9,483 nucleotides of DNA from Intrasporangiaceae bacterium (GCA_012518475.1 JAAYSB010000394.1:1-9483), one strand, 5' to 3'. Positions 1-6,664 are shown, numbered from the stretch's first letter. The notes: generated by a model from the sequence alone, not told the origin. Numbers and translations: made by a program.

Positions 1-1382
1 GAGCCGGTGAGCGCATACGGCGATACCGACTCGAGCTCGTTCATCACCTTCGTGAACTGGCGGTCCGGATAGACGTGCACGGCAAGGATGGGCCCGAAGT
101 ACTCGGTCGTGAAGATCTCGTCGACGGGGTTGTCGCCGAGCAGGACGGTCGGGCGCACGAAGTACCCCTCGGAGTCGTCGTACGTCCCGCCGGCGACGAC
201 CTCAATGCCGGTCGTGCTGTGGGCCCGGTCGATCGCCTCCTTGTGCTTGGCGAAGGCCCGATCGTCGATCACGGCGCCCATGAAGTTCGACAGGTCCGTG
301 ACCGGCCCCATGCTCAGGCCGTTCGTCTGGGAGATGAGGTCGTCCTTGATGACCTTCCACAGCGACCTCGGCACATAGGCGCGTGAGGCGGCCGAGCACT
401 TCTGTCCCTGGTACTCGAAGGCGCCGCGGATCATCGCCGTGCGGAGGACATCCGGGTCGGCAGAGGGGTGGGCGAGAATGAAGTCCTTGCCCCCGGTCTC
501 ACCGACGATGCGCGGGTAGTGGCGGTATCCCTCGATGCGGGCACCGATCTCGCGCCAGAACATCTGGAACACCGCGGTGGAGCCGGTGAAGTGCAGACCG
601 GCGAACTCCGGGTGGTCCAGGACGACGTCACTGACCGCCTTGCCATCGCCGGCGACGAGGTTGATGACACCCGGCGGCAGCCCGGCCTCCTCGAGCAGCT
701 CGACGAGGACCTGAGCGGCGAACTGCTGGCTGTGCGCCGGCTTCCACACGACGGTGTTGCCCATGAGCGCCGGAGCGGTGGGCAGGTTGCCGGCGATGGC
801 GGTGAAGTTGAACGGCGTCACCGCATAGACGAAGCCCTCGAGGCTGCGGTAGTCGGTCCGGTTCCACAGCCCGCGACTGTTCGCCGGTGGCTGCTCCTCA
901 CGGATCTGGCGGGCGAAGTGGACGTTGAACCGCCAGAAGTCGATGAGCTCGCAGGCAGCGTCGATCTCGGCCTGGTACGCGGTCTTCGACTGCCCGAGCA
1001 TCGTCGCCGCGTTGAGCCGGGCCCGCCACGGTCCGGCGAGCAGGTCGGCCGCTTTGAGCAGGATCGCGGCCCGGTCATCGAAGGACATGCCGCGCCAGTC
1101 CGGCGCTGCGTCCATAGCGGCGTCGACGGCAGCTGTGGCGTCGCCCTTCGTAGCCGCACGGATCGTTCCCAGCACGTGCCGGTGGGCATGCGGCTGGACG
1201 ACGTCGATCTTCTTGCCGGTGCCCTGCACCCGCTCGCCACCGATCGTGTGCGGCAGGTCGATCACCTCACGTTGCAGCTCGGCGAGCGCCACCTCCAGGC
1301 CGGCGCGCTCGGCGCTGCCAGGGGCATAGTCGAGGACCGGCTCGTTCACCGGGGCGGGCACGTGGGTCACAGCATCCAACAC
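1..1382 (-). CDS. pruA: L-glutamate gamma-semialdehyde dehydrogenase (1-pyrroline-5-carboxylate dehydrogenase), 3' end cut by window edge
   Basis: Oxidises glutamate semialdehyde (from pyrroline-5-carboxylate) to glutamate with NAD+, the second step of proline catabolism, in the cytoplasm. About 460 codons are visible; family members are near 540 residues, so roughly the last 80 lie beyond position 1. Visible ALDH landmarks are the catalytic-site Asn192 in TPFNFTAIAGN, cofactor-site Lys214 in VVWKPA, the general-base Glu295 in IVGETGGKDF and the catalytic Cys329 in YQGQKCSAASR. The motif LHFTGSTAVF and the strongly P5CDH-like N-terminus (DAVTHVPAPVNEPVLDYAPGS) separate it from other aldehyde dehydrogenases. 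I chose the GTG at 1380-1382 because AAGGAG lies about 9 nt upstream; the adjacent TTG (1377-1379) is the alternative. It stands alone here, unlike the fused PutA of many proteobacteria. The proline dehydrogenase partner is not in the window. Confidence 0.95.
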   Translation of the reverse strand, partial: MLDAVTHVPAPVNEPVLDYAPGSAERAGLEVALAELQREVIDLPHTIGGERVQGTGKKIDVVQPHAHRHVLGTIRAATKGDATAAVDAAMDAAPDWRGMSFDDRAAILLKAADLLAGPWRARLNAATMLGQSKTAYQAEIDAACELIDFWRFNVHFARQIREEQPPANSRGLWNRTDYRSLEGFVYAVTPFNFTAIAGNLPTAPALMGNTVVWKPAHSQQFAAQVLVELLEEAGLPPGVINLVAGDGKAVSDVVLDHPEFAGLHFTGSTAVFQMFWREIGARIEGYRHYPRIVGETGGKDFILAHPSADPDVLRTAMIRGAFEYQGQKCSAASRAYVPRSLWKVIKDDLISQTNGLSMGPVTDLSNFMGAVIDDRAFAKHKEAIDRAHSTTGIEVVAGGTYDDSEGYFVRPTVLLGDNPVDEIFTTEYFGPILAVHVYPDRQFTKVMNELESVSPYALTG

Positions 1383-1476
1383 GACGGTGGGCTCCTTCGC
1401 TTCGTTGCGGGCGGTGTCCCCAGTGTTCCAGACCGTCTGCCCGACTGCCTGCGGTCGCGACGTCCGGTGCAGCTGC

Positions 1477-1500
1477 GGCTGCGGCGCGGAGTGCGCAGCC
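1477..1500 (-). terminator. Hairpin directly after the DUF6912-type stop codon
   Basis: GGCTGCG (1477-1483) pairs perfectly with CGCAGCC (1494-1500): a 7-bp GC-rich stem with a 10-nt loop. On the minus strand the stem starts at the base after the TGA stop (1501-1503). No T-tract follows, so it would be a U-less actinobacterial-type terminator or an mRNA 3'-end stabiliser. The rest of the gap to pruA (1383-1476) shows no convincing promoter beyond the pruA Shine-Dalgarno. Confidence 0.45.
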
Positions 1501-1959
1501 TCAGCTCAGGCCGAGCTCCTCGATCACCGCGTCGAGCTCGGTGATGTCGTACCAGAGCAGGTCCGGTGCAGCCCCCGAGGCGTTCTCCGTCTCGGCCGTT
1601 GCTTCATCGATGTGCAGGGAGACGATGAGCCGCACGGGCAGATCCGCCGTCGTCCGCACCTCGAGGACACCATCGCCCAGATCCCCGGCCCGGTCGCCGC
1701 CGCCTGCCCGTTGCTCGAGCGAGCCGGGCGGCACGTCAGCCGCGGCGATCACCCTCCGGCCCGCTCCACCAGCGCGCTCTGCGGCAGCACTGAAGGCGGC
1801 GAACTCGGCCTCCTCCTCCGCGGCGGCGGCAGCTGTGCGGGAGTCCGTCCGGCTGAGGGTCGGGGCCAGACCCAGCACCGGTGCAGCGAGGACCCGGTCG
1901 GCAGCGAGGGAGCGGAGCTGGTCGTGGGTGAGAGGCAGATAGATCCGGCGCGGGCGCAT
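1501..1959 (-). CDS. Conserved actinobacterial protein, DUF6912-like
   Basis: 152 residues, function unknown. The family-like features are the N-terminal RIYLPLTHDQL (residues 5-15), a central Ala/Glu-rich stretch (about 43-62), the strand-like PVRLIVSLHID (108-118) and the C-terminal LLWYDITELDAVIEEL (134-149). I see no signal peptide or membrane segment, so a soluble cytoplasmic protein is likely. From memory this matches proteins annotated DUF6912; that assignment needs a profile search. The ATG at 1957-1959 lies 3 bp after the stop of the upstream acyltransferase gene. An AAAGG 8 nt before the start sits inside the last codons of that gene, so the two are probably translationally coupled. 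A hairpin follows its stop directly, which suggests that the operon ends here. Confidence 0.8.
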   Translation of the reverse strand: MRPRRIYLPLTHDQLRSLAADRVLAAPVLGLAPTLSRTDSRTAAAAAEEEAEFAAFSAAAERAGGAGRRVIAAADVPPGSLEQRAGGGDRAGDLGDGVLEVRTTADLPVRLIVSLHIDEATAETENASGAAPDLLWYDITELDAVIEELGLS

Positions 1960-1962
1960 ACC

Positions 1963-3402
1963 TCAGGCCTTTCGTCGGGTCGTGCTGTGCGCGTCGAGGA
2001 GCTCCTCGAGAGCGTCGTGGATGGCCGAGGCCACGACGGCGATGTCCTTCATCGAGTCGCGGTCGGCATTGAGCCCGTAGCAGACCGTGCCCCGATAGGA
2101 CGTCAGCCCGATCGCGAGGGCCTGTTTCTTGGCCAGCGGCATGACGGGATAGGCGCGCACCATGGGGGTATCGCCGAGGTAGCGGGTCTCCTGCGGACCG
2201 GGCACGTTGGTGATCGAGACGTTGAAGAGCCGCCGTGACATGGCGCTGCCGGCCCGAGAGGCGAGGGAGTGGATCGTCGGCGAGGCGAAGCCTGCCACCC
2301 CTGACAGCCGCTGCGCCCGGACGGCGCGGCCACCCTCGAACTGCTGGCGCATCGCGAAGGCGATCTGGTGCAGGCGCATGGACGCAGAGGGCTCACCGAC
2401 CGGCAGGTCGATGATGCCGGCGTGGATCCGTCCTCCGGGGCTCCCCTCGCCGACCTCGTCGAGGCTCATCGGCACCATGGCGCGCAGCGTCGTGCCGCTG
2501 CGGACGGGCTCGCCCCTGGTGAGCATCCAGATCCGCAGTGCTCCGGTGATCGTCGCGAGAATGACGTCGTGGGTCGTGACCTCCTCGGCAAACCTGCCCC
2601 GGGGCAGCCGCCGACGGACGGTGCGGTAGTCGTCCAGGTCGGTGTCGACGGTCGCGAACCGGCGCGCCTCGCCGATCCGGTGGTTGAGCGGGCTGACCGG
2701 TGCCGGGTGGGTTCCGGCGCGCAGCAGCGCCGAGCCGACGTCGCTCAGACCCTGTCCGACCTTGCCCAGGGCCGCCCGCAGGTCGTCCAGGCCACCGCGC
2801 ACGGAGTCGAGGGCGACTCCCGGGCTGCGCACCCCGTCGAGAACTGCGCCGAAGACCAGGGAGGCGTCCGACGGCACCGGCCGGGGCCGCCAGACCGATC
2901 CACCGGTGCGGTCCGGTTGGGCTGCGGTGTCTCCGACGATGAGCTCGGCGATATCGATGGCGTTGACTCCATCGACGAGGGCGTGGTGGGCCTTCGTGAT
3001 GATCGCGAACCGGCCGTCCTCGAGGCCCTCGACGACATAGACCTCCCACAGCGGCCGGCTCCGGTCGATGAGCCTGGACTGGACCCGGCCGACGAACTCA
3101 CCGAGCTGACGGGCATCCCCCGGCTTCGGCAGGGCGGATCGACGGACGTGATAGCTGAGGTCGAATCGCTGGTCGTCGACCCAGACCGGCGGGGCGAGGT
3201 TCCCCGGCACGTGCCGGATGACCTGGCGGTAGCGCGGGCTGGTCGAGATCCGTGCAGCGATGACGGCGACGATCTCCTCGAAGTCGAGACTCATCCCCTC
3301 CGGCGTCGACTCGAAGATGAGCACGGAGCCCACGTGCATGGGTGTCGTCGCGTCCTCCATGTAGAGGAATGACGCGTCGAGTGAGGCGAGCCGGTCAGTC
3401 AC
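1963..3402 (-). CDS. Wax ester synthase / diacylglycerol O-acyltransferase (WS/DGAT family)
   Basis: Transfers the acyl group of acyl-CoA to diacylglycerol or a fatty alcohol, producing storage triacylglycerol or wax ester at the membrane or lipid droplet. 479 residues, the usual length of the family. Landmarks are N-terminal LDASFLYMEDATTPMHVG (8-25), PLWE (117-120), the catalytic HHxxxDG motif as HHALVDG (139-145, catalytic His140), HDVILATITGALR (278-290, family consensus NDVVLA), VPMSL (310-314) and NVPGP (399-403). All catalytic residues are intact. The GTG start at 3400-3402 is fixed by an in-frame TGA two codons upstream. No Shine-Dalgarno sequence is evident. It lies 90 bp downstream of the CpaE-like gene and 3 bp upstream of the DUF6912-like gene. 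Mycobacteria carry many paralogues (Tgs family), so substrate preference cannot be read from sequence; I give no symbol. Confidence 0.93.
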   Translation of the reverse strand: MTDRLASLDASFLYMEDATTPMHVGSVLIFESTPEGMSLDFEEIVAVIAARISTSPRYRQVIRHVPGNLAPPVWVDDQRFDLSYHVRRSALPKPGDARQLGEFVGRVQSRLIDRSRPLWEVYVVEGLEDGRFAIITKAHHALVDGVNAIDIAELIVGDTAAQPDRTGGSVWRPRPVPSDASLVFGAVLDGVRSPGVALDSVRGGLDDLRAALGKVGQGLSDVGSALLRAGTHPAPVSPLNHRIGEARRFATVDTDLDDYRTVRRRLPRGRFAEEVTTHDVILATITGALRIWMLTRGEPVRSGTTLRAMVPMSLDEVGEGSPGGRIHAGIIDLPVGEPSASMRLHQIAFAMRQQFEGGRAVRAQRLSGVAGFASPTIHSLASRAGSAMSRRLFNVSITNVPGPQETRYLGDTPMVRAYPVMPLAKKQALAIGLTSYRGTVCYGLNADRDSMKDIAVVASAIHDALEELLDAHSTTRRKA

Positions 3403-3414
3403 GGGTCAATCGTC

Positions 3415-3425
3415 GCAGATTCTGC
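3415..3425. repeat. Short perfect inverted repeat GCAGA-T-TCTGC upstream of the acyltransferase
   Basis: An 11-bp dyad lies 13 bp upstream of the GTG start of the WS/DGAT gene. It is one of three inverted repeats in 44 bp, with 3428-3443 (ACCGG, 6-nt loop, CCGGT) and 3448-3458 (CGTGG-C-CCACG on the plus strand). The 10-mer CGTCGCAGAT occurs at 3411-3420 and again at 3457-3466. The cluster could be an operator or leader structure; function is unproven. Confidence 0.35.
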
Positions 3426-3492
3426 GGACCGGAAGGCACCGGTATGCCGTGGCCCACGTCGCAGATGCCGTCCCGTCAGCGGCCGGGCAGGG

Positions 3493-4872
3493 TCACCGGC
3501 GGAACCGGTTCCGTCGAACCGGTGGAGGCGTCACGCGCTCCGGAAGGATCCGTCGGGCCAGCTCGGCGACCCCCAGCCGGGCCGGGCTGGTGGGAGCGTG
3601 CTCGACGAGGCTGCGCCCGGCGAGCATGGCGGCATCGCAGGCGTCTCGATCGTCGGGGATGATCGTGAGCTCCTCGATCCCGCTGAACCTTTCCAGGACG
3701 TCCCGGATGGCCGCTGCCGGACGTGGACCGGCTGCCGAGGTCCGGACCTTGTTCACGACAACGGTCGGCGGCGGGGACGGCACGTGCGCCAGCTCGCCCA
3801 GCGCTCGCACGATCCGCTGGAGCCCGACCGGGTCCCCGGCACCGACGAGAACGAGATGGTCGGCAGCCTCGAGGGTGGTGAGCGTGGTGGCGTTCCGCCG
3901 CGGTGCTGCGGTGTCGAAGGTCAGCTCCTCGTCGGACTCGACACTGAATCCGCAGTCGACGACGACGACGTCGCAGACGAGCCGGGCGATCTGAAGGATG
4001 TGCTCCATGGCGCCGTCCCGGACCTCCGGCCAACGGTCCGCGCGGGGGAGCCCGGTGAGCACCCGTAGTCCGGCCGAGACCTCGGGCGCGCGTCGGATCA
4101 GTCCTGGGGCGTCAAGGGTTCCCTGCTCCGCGGCCCGTGCGGCGGTCGCCAGCCCTGGCGTGTCATCGAGGAGCCCGAGGACCTGCGCGACAGAGGACCC
4201 GAACGTGTCCGCGTCGATGAGCAGGGCCGGGATCCCCTGACCGGCGAGCTCGGCAGCCAGATTGACTGCGATCGTGGTTCGACCGGGTGCCCCCGTCGGA
4301 CCCCACACGGCGACGACCTGCCCCCGGCGGTGCGTGTCCACCGATTCCTCGACGGGGCTGTCCGTGCCCGCCGCCGGTCTGCGGAGTGCCTCGAGGTCAC
4401 CGTTGAGTGCTGCGTCCAGTCGGTCGTCGAGGTCACCACCCGAGTCACCGATGTAGGTGGAGTCGGTCCCAGCGCCGGCACCGGAGGCTCCATCGGGCCC
4501 TGCCCCCCGAGGGCCGTGCCGCGGGGCGGCGGCCGTGATGGCCCGTTCGATCTCTTCGAGGGATGCGCCGACCGGGAGGACGCGGCTCACGCCGATCTGG
4601 CGCAGTCTCCGCTCACCGGCCTCGTCGTCCTCGGCGACGAGGCCGACGACAGCCGTCTGAAGCCGGTGCAGCTGGTCGACGACGTCCCGCTCCAGACCGG
4701 GGACATCCGCAGAGACGATCGCGTGCGTGCCGATCCCGGCTCCCGCGGCAGCGAGGAGGTCGGGGATGTCGGCGCAGCGCCGCGCGACGGCCACCTCTCT
4801 GGAGGCGCCCACGGAGGTGACGAACGCAGCCTCGAGGCTCGAGGTGACCGCAACGAGGAGACGGGCGCTCAT
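3493..4872 (-). CDS. CpaE-like ParA/MinD-superfamily ATPase
   Basis: 459 residues. Residues 1-110 look like a degenerate receiver-like domain, as in CpaE proteins; 115-180 is a Gly/Ala/Asp-rich linker; about 185-445 is a SIMIBI P-loop ATPase. The Walker A region is GPTGAPGRTT (191-200), with Arg replacing the usual P-loop Lys and no signature Lys. The A' motif is LLIDADTFG (217-225), Walker B VVVVDCG (302-308), and VVVNKVRT (371-378) is the NK-type base motif. In other bacteria CpaE/TadZ proteins place Flp pilus/Tad secretion machinery at the pole or membrane. Its start overlaps the stop of the SAF gene by 4 bp (ATGA), so the two are co-translated. No TadA/CpaF ATPase, platform protein or pilin is next to it; the following gene is a lipid acyltransferase. 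A basic tail (RRNRFRR) ends the protein. Confidence 0.85.
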   Translation of the reverse strand: MSARLLVAVTSSLEAAFVTSVGASREVAVARRCADIPDLLAAAGAGIGTHAIVSADVPGLERDVVDQLHRLQTAVVGLVAEDDEAGERRLRQIGVSRVLPVGASLEEIERAITAAAPRHGPRGAGPDGASGAGAGTDSTYIGDSGGDLDDRLDAALNGDLEALRRPAAGTDSPVEESVDTHRRGQVVAVWGPTGAPGRTTIAVNLAAELAGQGIPALLIDADTFGSSVAQVLGLLDDTPGLATAARAAEQGTLDAPGLIRRAPEVSAGLRVLTGLPRADRWPEVRDGAMEHILQIARLVCDVVVVDCGFSVESDEELTFDTAAPRRNATTLTTLEAADHLVLVGAGDPVGLQRIVRALGELAHVPSPPPTVVVNKVRTSAAGPRPAAAIRDVLERFSGIEELTIIPDDRDACDAAMLAGRSLVEHAPTSPARLGVAELARRILPERVTPPPVRRNRFRR

Positions 4873-5531
4873 CCGCCGGTCCGGACCACGGCACCGGGGA
4901 CTGGGACGACGGTGATCTTGGCCTCCCGGTCGACCGCCTCGATGAGGTCGGGCACCTGGTCGATCGGCACCATGATGCGCACCGCAGTCCCCCGACCAGT
5001 GCTCCCCAGGCCCCGGCCCGAGGTGTCCACAGCGGCAACCGAGACGCCCTCGAGCAGCCGCTGCGGTCCCGTGTACGCATCGTCGGCTTCGCTCTCGACC
5101 AGTCTGTTGACGAAGACGTCGACGACGGTTCCGGCGGTGAGTGGTGCGGCGACGGTCGGGTCGACCGAGATGGCGATCTGGGACAGTGCCGCCTGATCGA
5201 CCCCGCCGACGGCCGAGAGTGGGATGAGCTCTCCTGGCCGCACCTCACGGAGCAGCACCTGGTCAGCCGGAAGGGGTTCTGCCGCGGACAGGTACCCGGC
5301 AATGCCGTCACCGAGCCGGACGTCGACCCGGGTCACCAGCTCCTCGGTGAGACTCTGACCCGGGCTGAGGACCGACGCGCTCGCATACATCGGCACCCGG
5401 TCGTCGGCTCGTGAGACGAGATAGGAGCCGAGTGCCACGGCGGAGGCAAAGATCAGCACTCCGAGGAGCAGTCGGGAGTCGCGCCAGGACGGTCTGTGCA
5501 GGCGCGCTGCGCCTGTTGTGCGTTCAGCCAT
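4869..5531 (-). CDS. SAF domain protein, CpaB/RcpC-like, membrane-anchored
   Basis: 220 residues. A basic N-terminus (to about residue 20) is followed by one transmembrane segment (about 21-40, LLLGVLIFASAVALGSYLVS), then an extracytoplasmic part. Residues about 45-107 fit an SAF domain, including the typical VLSPGQSLTEELVTRVDVRL (54-73) and VLLREVRPGELIPLSAV (92-108). The remainder (118-215) resembles the RcpC/CpaB C-terminal region, with VDPTVAAPLTAGTVVDVFV (123-141). CpaB proteins belong to Flp pilus assembly systems; the role of this one is not known. The ATG at 5529-5531 is supported by AGGGGGA 6 nt upstream. Its stop overlaps the start of the CpaE-like ATPase by 4 bp, giving a membrane protein/ATPase pair. 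It is divergent from the HTH gene at 5852. Confidence 0.85.
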   Translation of the reverse strand: MAERTTGAARLHRPSWRDSRLLLGVLIFASAVALGSYLVSRADDRVPMYASASVLSPGQSLTEELVTRVDVRLGDGIAGYLSAAEPLPADQVLLREVRPGELIPLSAVGGVDQAALSQIAISVDPTVAAPLTAGTVVDVFVNRLVESEADDAYTGPQRLLEGVSVAAVDTSGRGLGSTGRGTAVRIMVPIDQVPDLIEAVDREAKITVVPVPGAVVRTGG

Positions 5532-5561
5532 GTGTGGTCCCCCTGTCGGACCGGACGGCAG

Positions 5562-5580
5562 CGCTGGGCTGAGCCGAGCG
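5562..5580. promoter_or_regulatory. 19-nt interrupted dyad upstream of the SAF gene
   Basis: CGCT-G-GGCT-G-AGCC-G-AGCG is symmetrical about position 5571, with 8 of 9 pairs matching. It sits 31-49 bp before the start codon of the SAF gene. It could be an operator in the divergent region or, in the transcript, a 5' UTR hairpin. I do not know a factor that binds it. Confidence 0.35.
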
Positions 5581-5610
5581 GTGCCGACGAATGTCGTTGT
5601 GCCAGATTGC

Positions 5611-5656
5611 GGTGCTGATGGGTGGGTGAGTGCCTGGATGAGGTGTTGGTGCTGAT
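5611..5656. repeat. Direct repeat GGTGCTGAT in the divergent intergenic region
   Basis: GGTGCTGAT occurs at 5611-5619 and 5648-5656, 37 bp start to start, separated by a GT-rich stretch. With the dyad at 5562-5580 it is the only notable structure in the left half of the 320-bp gap 5532-5851. It could be a paired binding site for a small HTH protein such as the one encoded next door, but that is a guess. Confidence 0.25.
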
Positions 5657-5772
5657 AGGACCCCCATCATGGCAAACCCGGAGCCAAGAGGCCCGACGAA
5701 ATCCACATCGAGAGTCACGAGCCACGATCCACAGCCCGGACTCTGGGCACGGATCGGGACCGATTGCTGCCG

Positions 5773-5778
5773 TAATAT
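5773..5778 (+). promoter_or_regulatory. Candidate -10 box (TAATAT) for the HTH gene
   Basis: TAATAT is a near-consensus -10 hexamer and stands out in this GC-rich DNA. The expected start of transcription would be near 5785, leaving a leader of about 65 nt before the ATG at 5852. No good -35 is visible at 16-18 bp spacing, so activator-dependent or alternative sigma use is possible. Confidence 0.35.
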
Positions 5779-5851
5779 GTCCACCGCCATCACTGGCCAG
5801 CATCCGACAGCTCCCTGGCTGCTGGCGCCAAGCCCCAGAGGACGGACCGAT

Positions 5852-6070
5852 ATGGCCAAGCGCTTCATTCCCCTCTCCGAGGTCTGCGAGGTGCTCGACA
5901 TCTCCTCGGCTCAGGCCTATGCCCTGGTCCGCAGCGGGGAGCTGCCTGCCATCAAGGTCGGCGGCCGTGGGCAGTGGCGGGTCGAGACGACTCAGCTCGA
6001 GGACTACATCCAGCGGATGTATGCCCGGACCGAGAAGCTCGTCCAGTCCGGGGCCTTCGACGAGGAGTGA
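5852..6070 (+). CDS. Small excisionase-type helix-turn-helix DNA-binding protein
   Basis: 72 residues. Nearly the whole protein is one MerR/excisionase-like HTH_17 domain: PLSEVCEVLDISSAQAYALV (7-26) gives the helix-turn-helix, RSGELPAIKVGGRGQWRV (27-44) the wing, and TTQLEDYIQRMYART (46-60) the closing helix. Such proteins bind DNA; many conserved actinobacterial ones are chromosomal regulators unrelated to phage excision. The ATG is supported by AGAGGA (5837-5842) 9 nt upstream, and the predicted protein begins exactly where the HTH family begins. The longer in-frame reading from 5669 adds a non-conserved stretch spanning the likely promoter and is rejected. It is divergent from the CpaB/CpaE-like pair and convergent with the next gene (15 bp between stops). 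It lacks the BldC-typical residues, so I do not call it BldC. Confidence 0.85.
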   Translation: MAKRFIPLSEVCEVLDISSAQAYALVRSGELPAIKVGGRGQWRVETTQLEDYIQRMYARTEKLVQSGAFDEE

Positions 6071-6085
6071 GGGCCGCGCGGGTGA

Positions 6086-6652
6086 CTACGCCGGGACGAA
6101 CCTGCTTCGCCCGGCCTTGCGGACCGTGACGATGGCTGCGGTCGGCACGGTGCGGCGCGCCCGGACCTGACCGGGTCGGCGTGCCTCATCGACAGGGTGC
6201 TCGCTGATGTCGCACCAGTCCTTGCCCACGGCATCGATCGTTCCCGCCACCCGACCACCAGCGGTGTCGGTGAGGATGACCGTTGCCCGGTCCCTCGCCA
6301 GGGCTCGCAGGGCATACCCCATGGTGAACCGCCGCGCCGTGGCTGCCGGATCGATGGAACGGCTCAGACCGGTGATCGCGATGACAGATCCTGTCGCGAC
6401 GATGATCTCGTGCCCCACATCGTCGGTGAGGAGGAGCCAGTCTGCGCCTAGGTCGTCCAGGGTGCCGACGATGGTCTCAGCGCCCGTCAGCGTGAAGGTG
6501 AGCTGGCAGCCCAGGCTCCCCGCGAGACGTTCGACGAGCAGGACTCTGACCCGCTCGGCCCGGGTGCGATCGGCCACGTCCGCATCCCGCTCGCGCCGCT
6601 CCTCGGCGAGCCACTGACCCTCGAGGTCGTCGAACAGAGCCTCCCAACGCAT
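6086..6652 (-). CDS. Conserved protein of unknown function with two beta-barrel-like repeats
   Basis: 188 residues, not assigned to a named family. Residues 1-45 are charged and helical (MRWEALFDDLEGQWLAEERR). Two similar units follow. Unit one (about 51-96) has LTGAETIVGTLDDLGADWLLL then strand-like EIIVATGSVIAITGL. Unit two (about 123-179) has GGRVAGTIDAVGKDWCDI then RRTVPTAAIVTVR. The shared core is GT(L/I)D-x-(L/V)-G-x-DW, reminiscent of Sm/SH3-like small barrels; that fold is inference. A helical linker (101-120) joins them. There is no signal peptide or membrane segment. The ATG at 6650-6652 is preceded by TACAGT ending 6 nt upstream and no Shine-Dalgarno at normal spacing, so translation may be leaderless. 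Readings extending to 7096 overlap the LysM gene and are rejected. It is divergent from the LysM gene and convergent with the HTH gene. Confidence 0.78.
   Translation of the reverse strand: MRWEALFDDLEGQWLAEERRERDADVADRTRAERVRVLLVERLAGSLGCQLTFTLTGAETIVGTLDDLGADWLLLTDDVGHEIIVATGSVIAITGLSRSIDPAATARRFTMGYALRALARDRATVILTDTAGGRVAGTIDAVGKDWCDISEHPVDEARRPGQVRARRTVPTAAIVTVRKAGRSRFVPA
6090..6115 (+). terminator. Hairpin between the convergent HTH and two-repeat genes
   Basis: GCCGGG (6090-6095) pairs with CCCGGC (6110-6115) and CGAA (6097-6100) with TTCG (6106-6109), with one bulged A and a 5-nt loop: 10 bp in all. It begins 20 nt after the HTH stop codon and lies within the last codons of the opposing gene. 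No T-tract follows. It may act as a GC-rich terminator for the HTH gene. Confidence 0.45.
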
Positions 6653-6658
6653 CCCCCG

Positions 6659-6664
6659 ACTGTA
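6659..6664 (-). promoter_or_regulatory. Candidate -10 (TACAGT on the minus strand) for the two-repeat gene
   Basis: TACAGT fits the TANNNT pattern, and its 3' end is 6 nt from the ATG. Transcription starting 7 nt downstream would begin at the A of the start codon. No recognisable -35 lies at 16-18 bp, so confidence is limited. Confidence 0.4.

Noticed and set aside
1465..1490. GCTGCG-type tandem repetition in the gap before pruA
   Set aside because: Only two imperfect units, explained by GC-rich sequence and by the hairpin stem that occupies this place.
468..1544. 358-aa plus-strand reading frame opposite pruA
   Set aside because: It lies antisense to a fully recognisable aldehyde dehydrogenase, shows no family-like sequence and is Arg/Gly/Val-rich, as expected of the opposite strand of high-GC coding DNA.
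1387..3372. Long plus-strand frames 1387-2238 and 2368-3372
   Set aside because: Both are antisense to the DUF6912-like and WS/DGAT genes, whose catalytic motifs are intact on the minus strand; the plus-strand products have no recognisable motif.
5669..5851. N-terminal extension of the HTH protein by 61 residues
   Set aside because: It would run through the TAATAT promoter-like box and the AGAGGA ribosome site. The HTH domain begins right after the ATG at 5852.
5852..6070. Identification of the HTH protein as BldC
   Set aside because: The fold class is the same, but the residues I recall as typical of BldC (for example the TLGGHRRY wing) are replaced by VGGRGQWRV, so it is a different branch.
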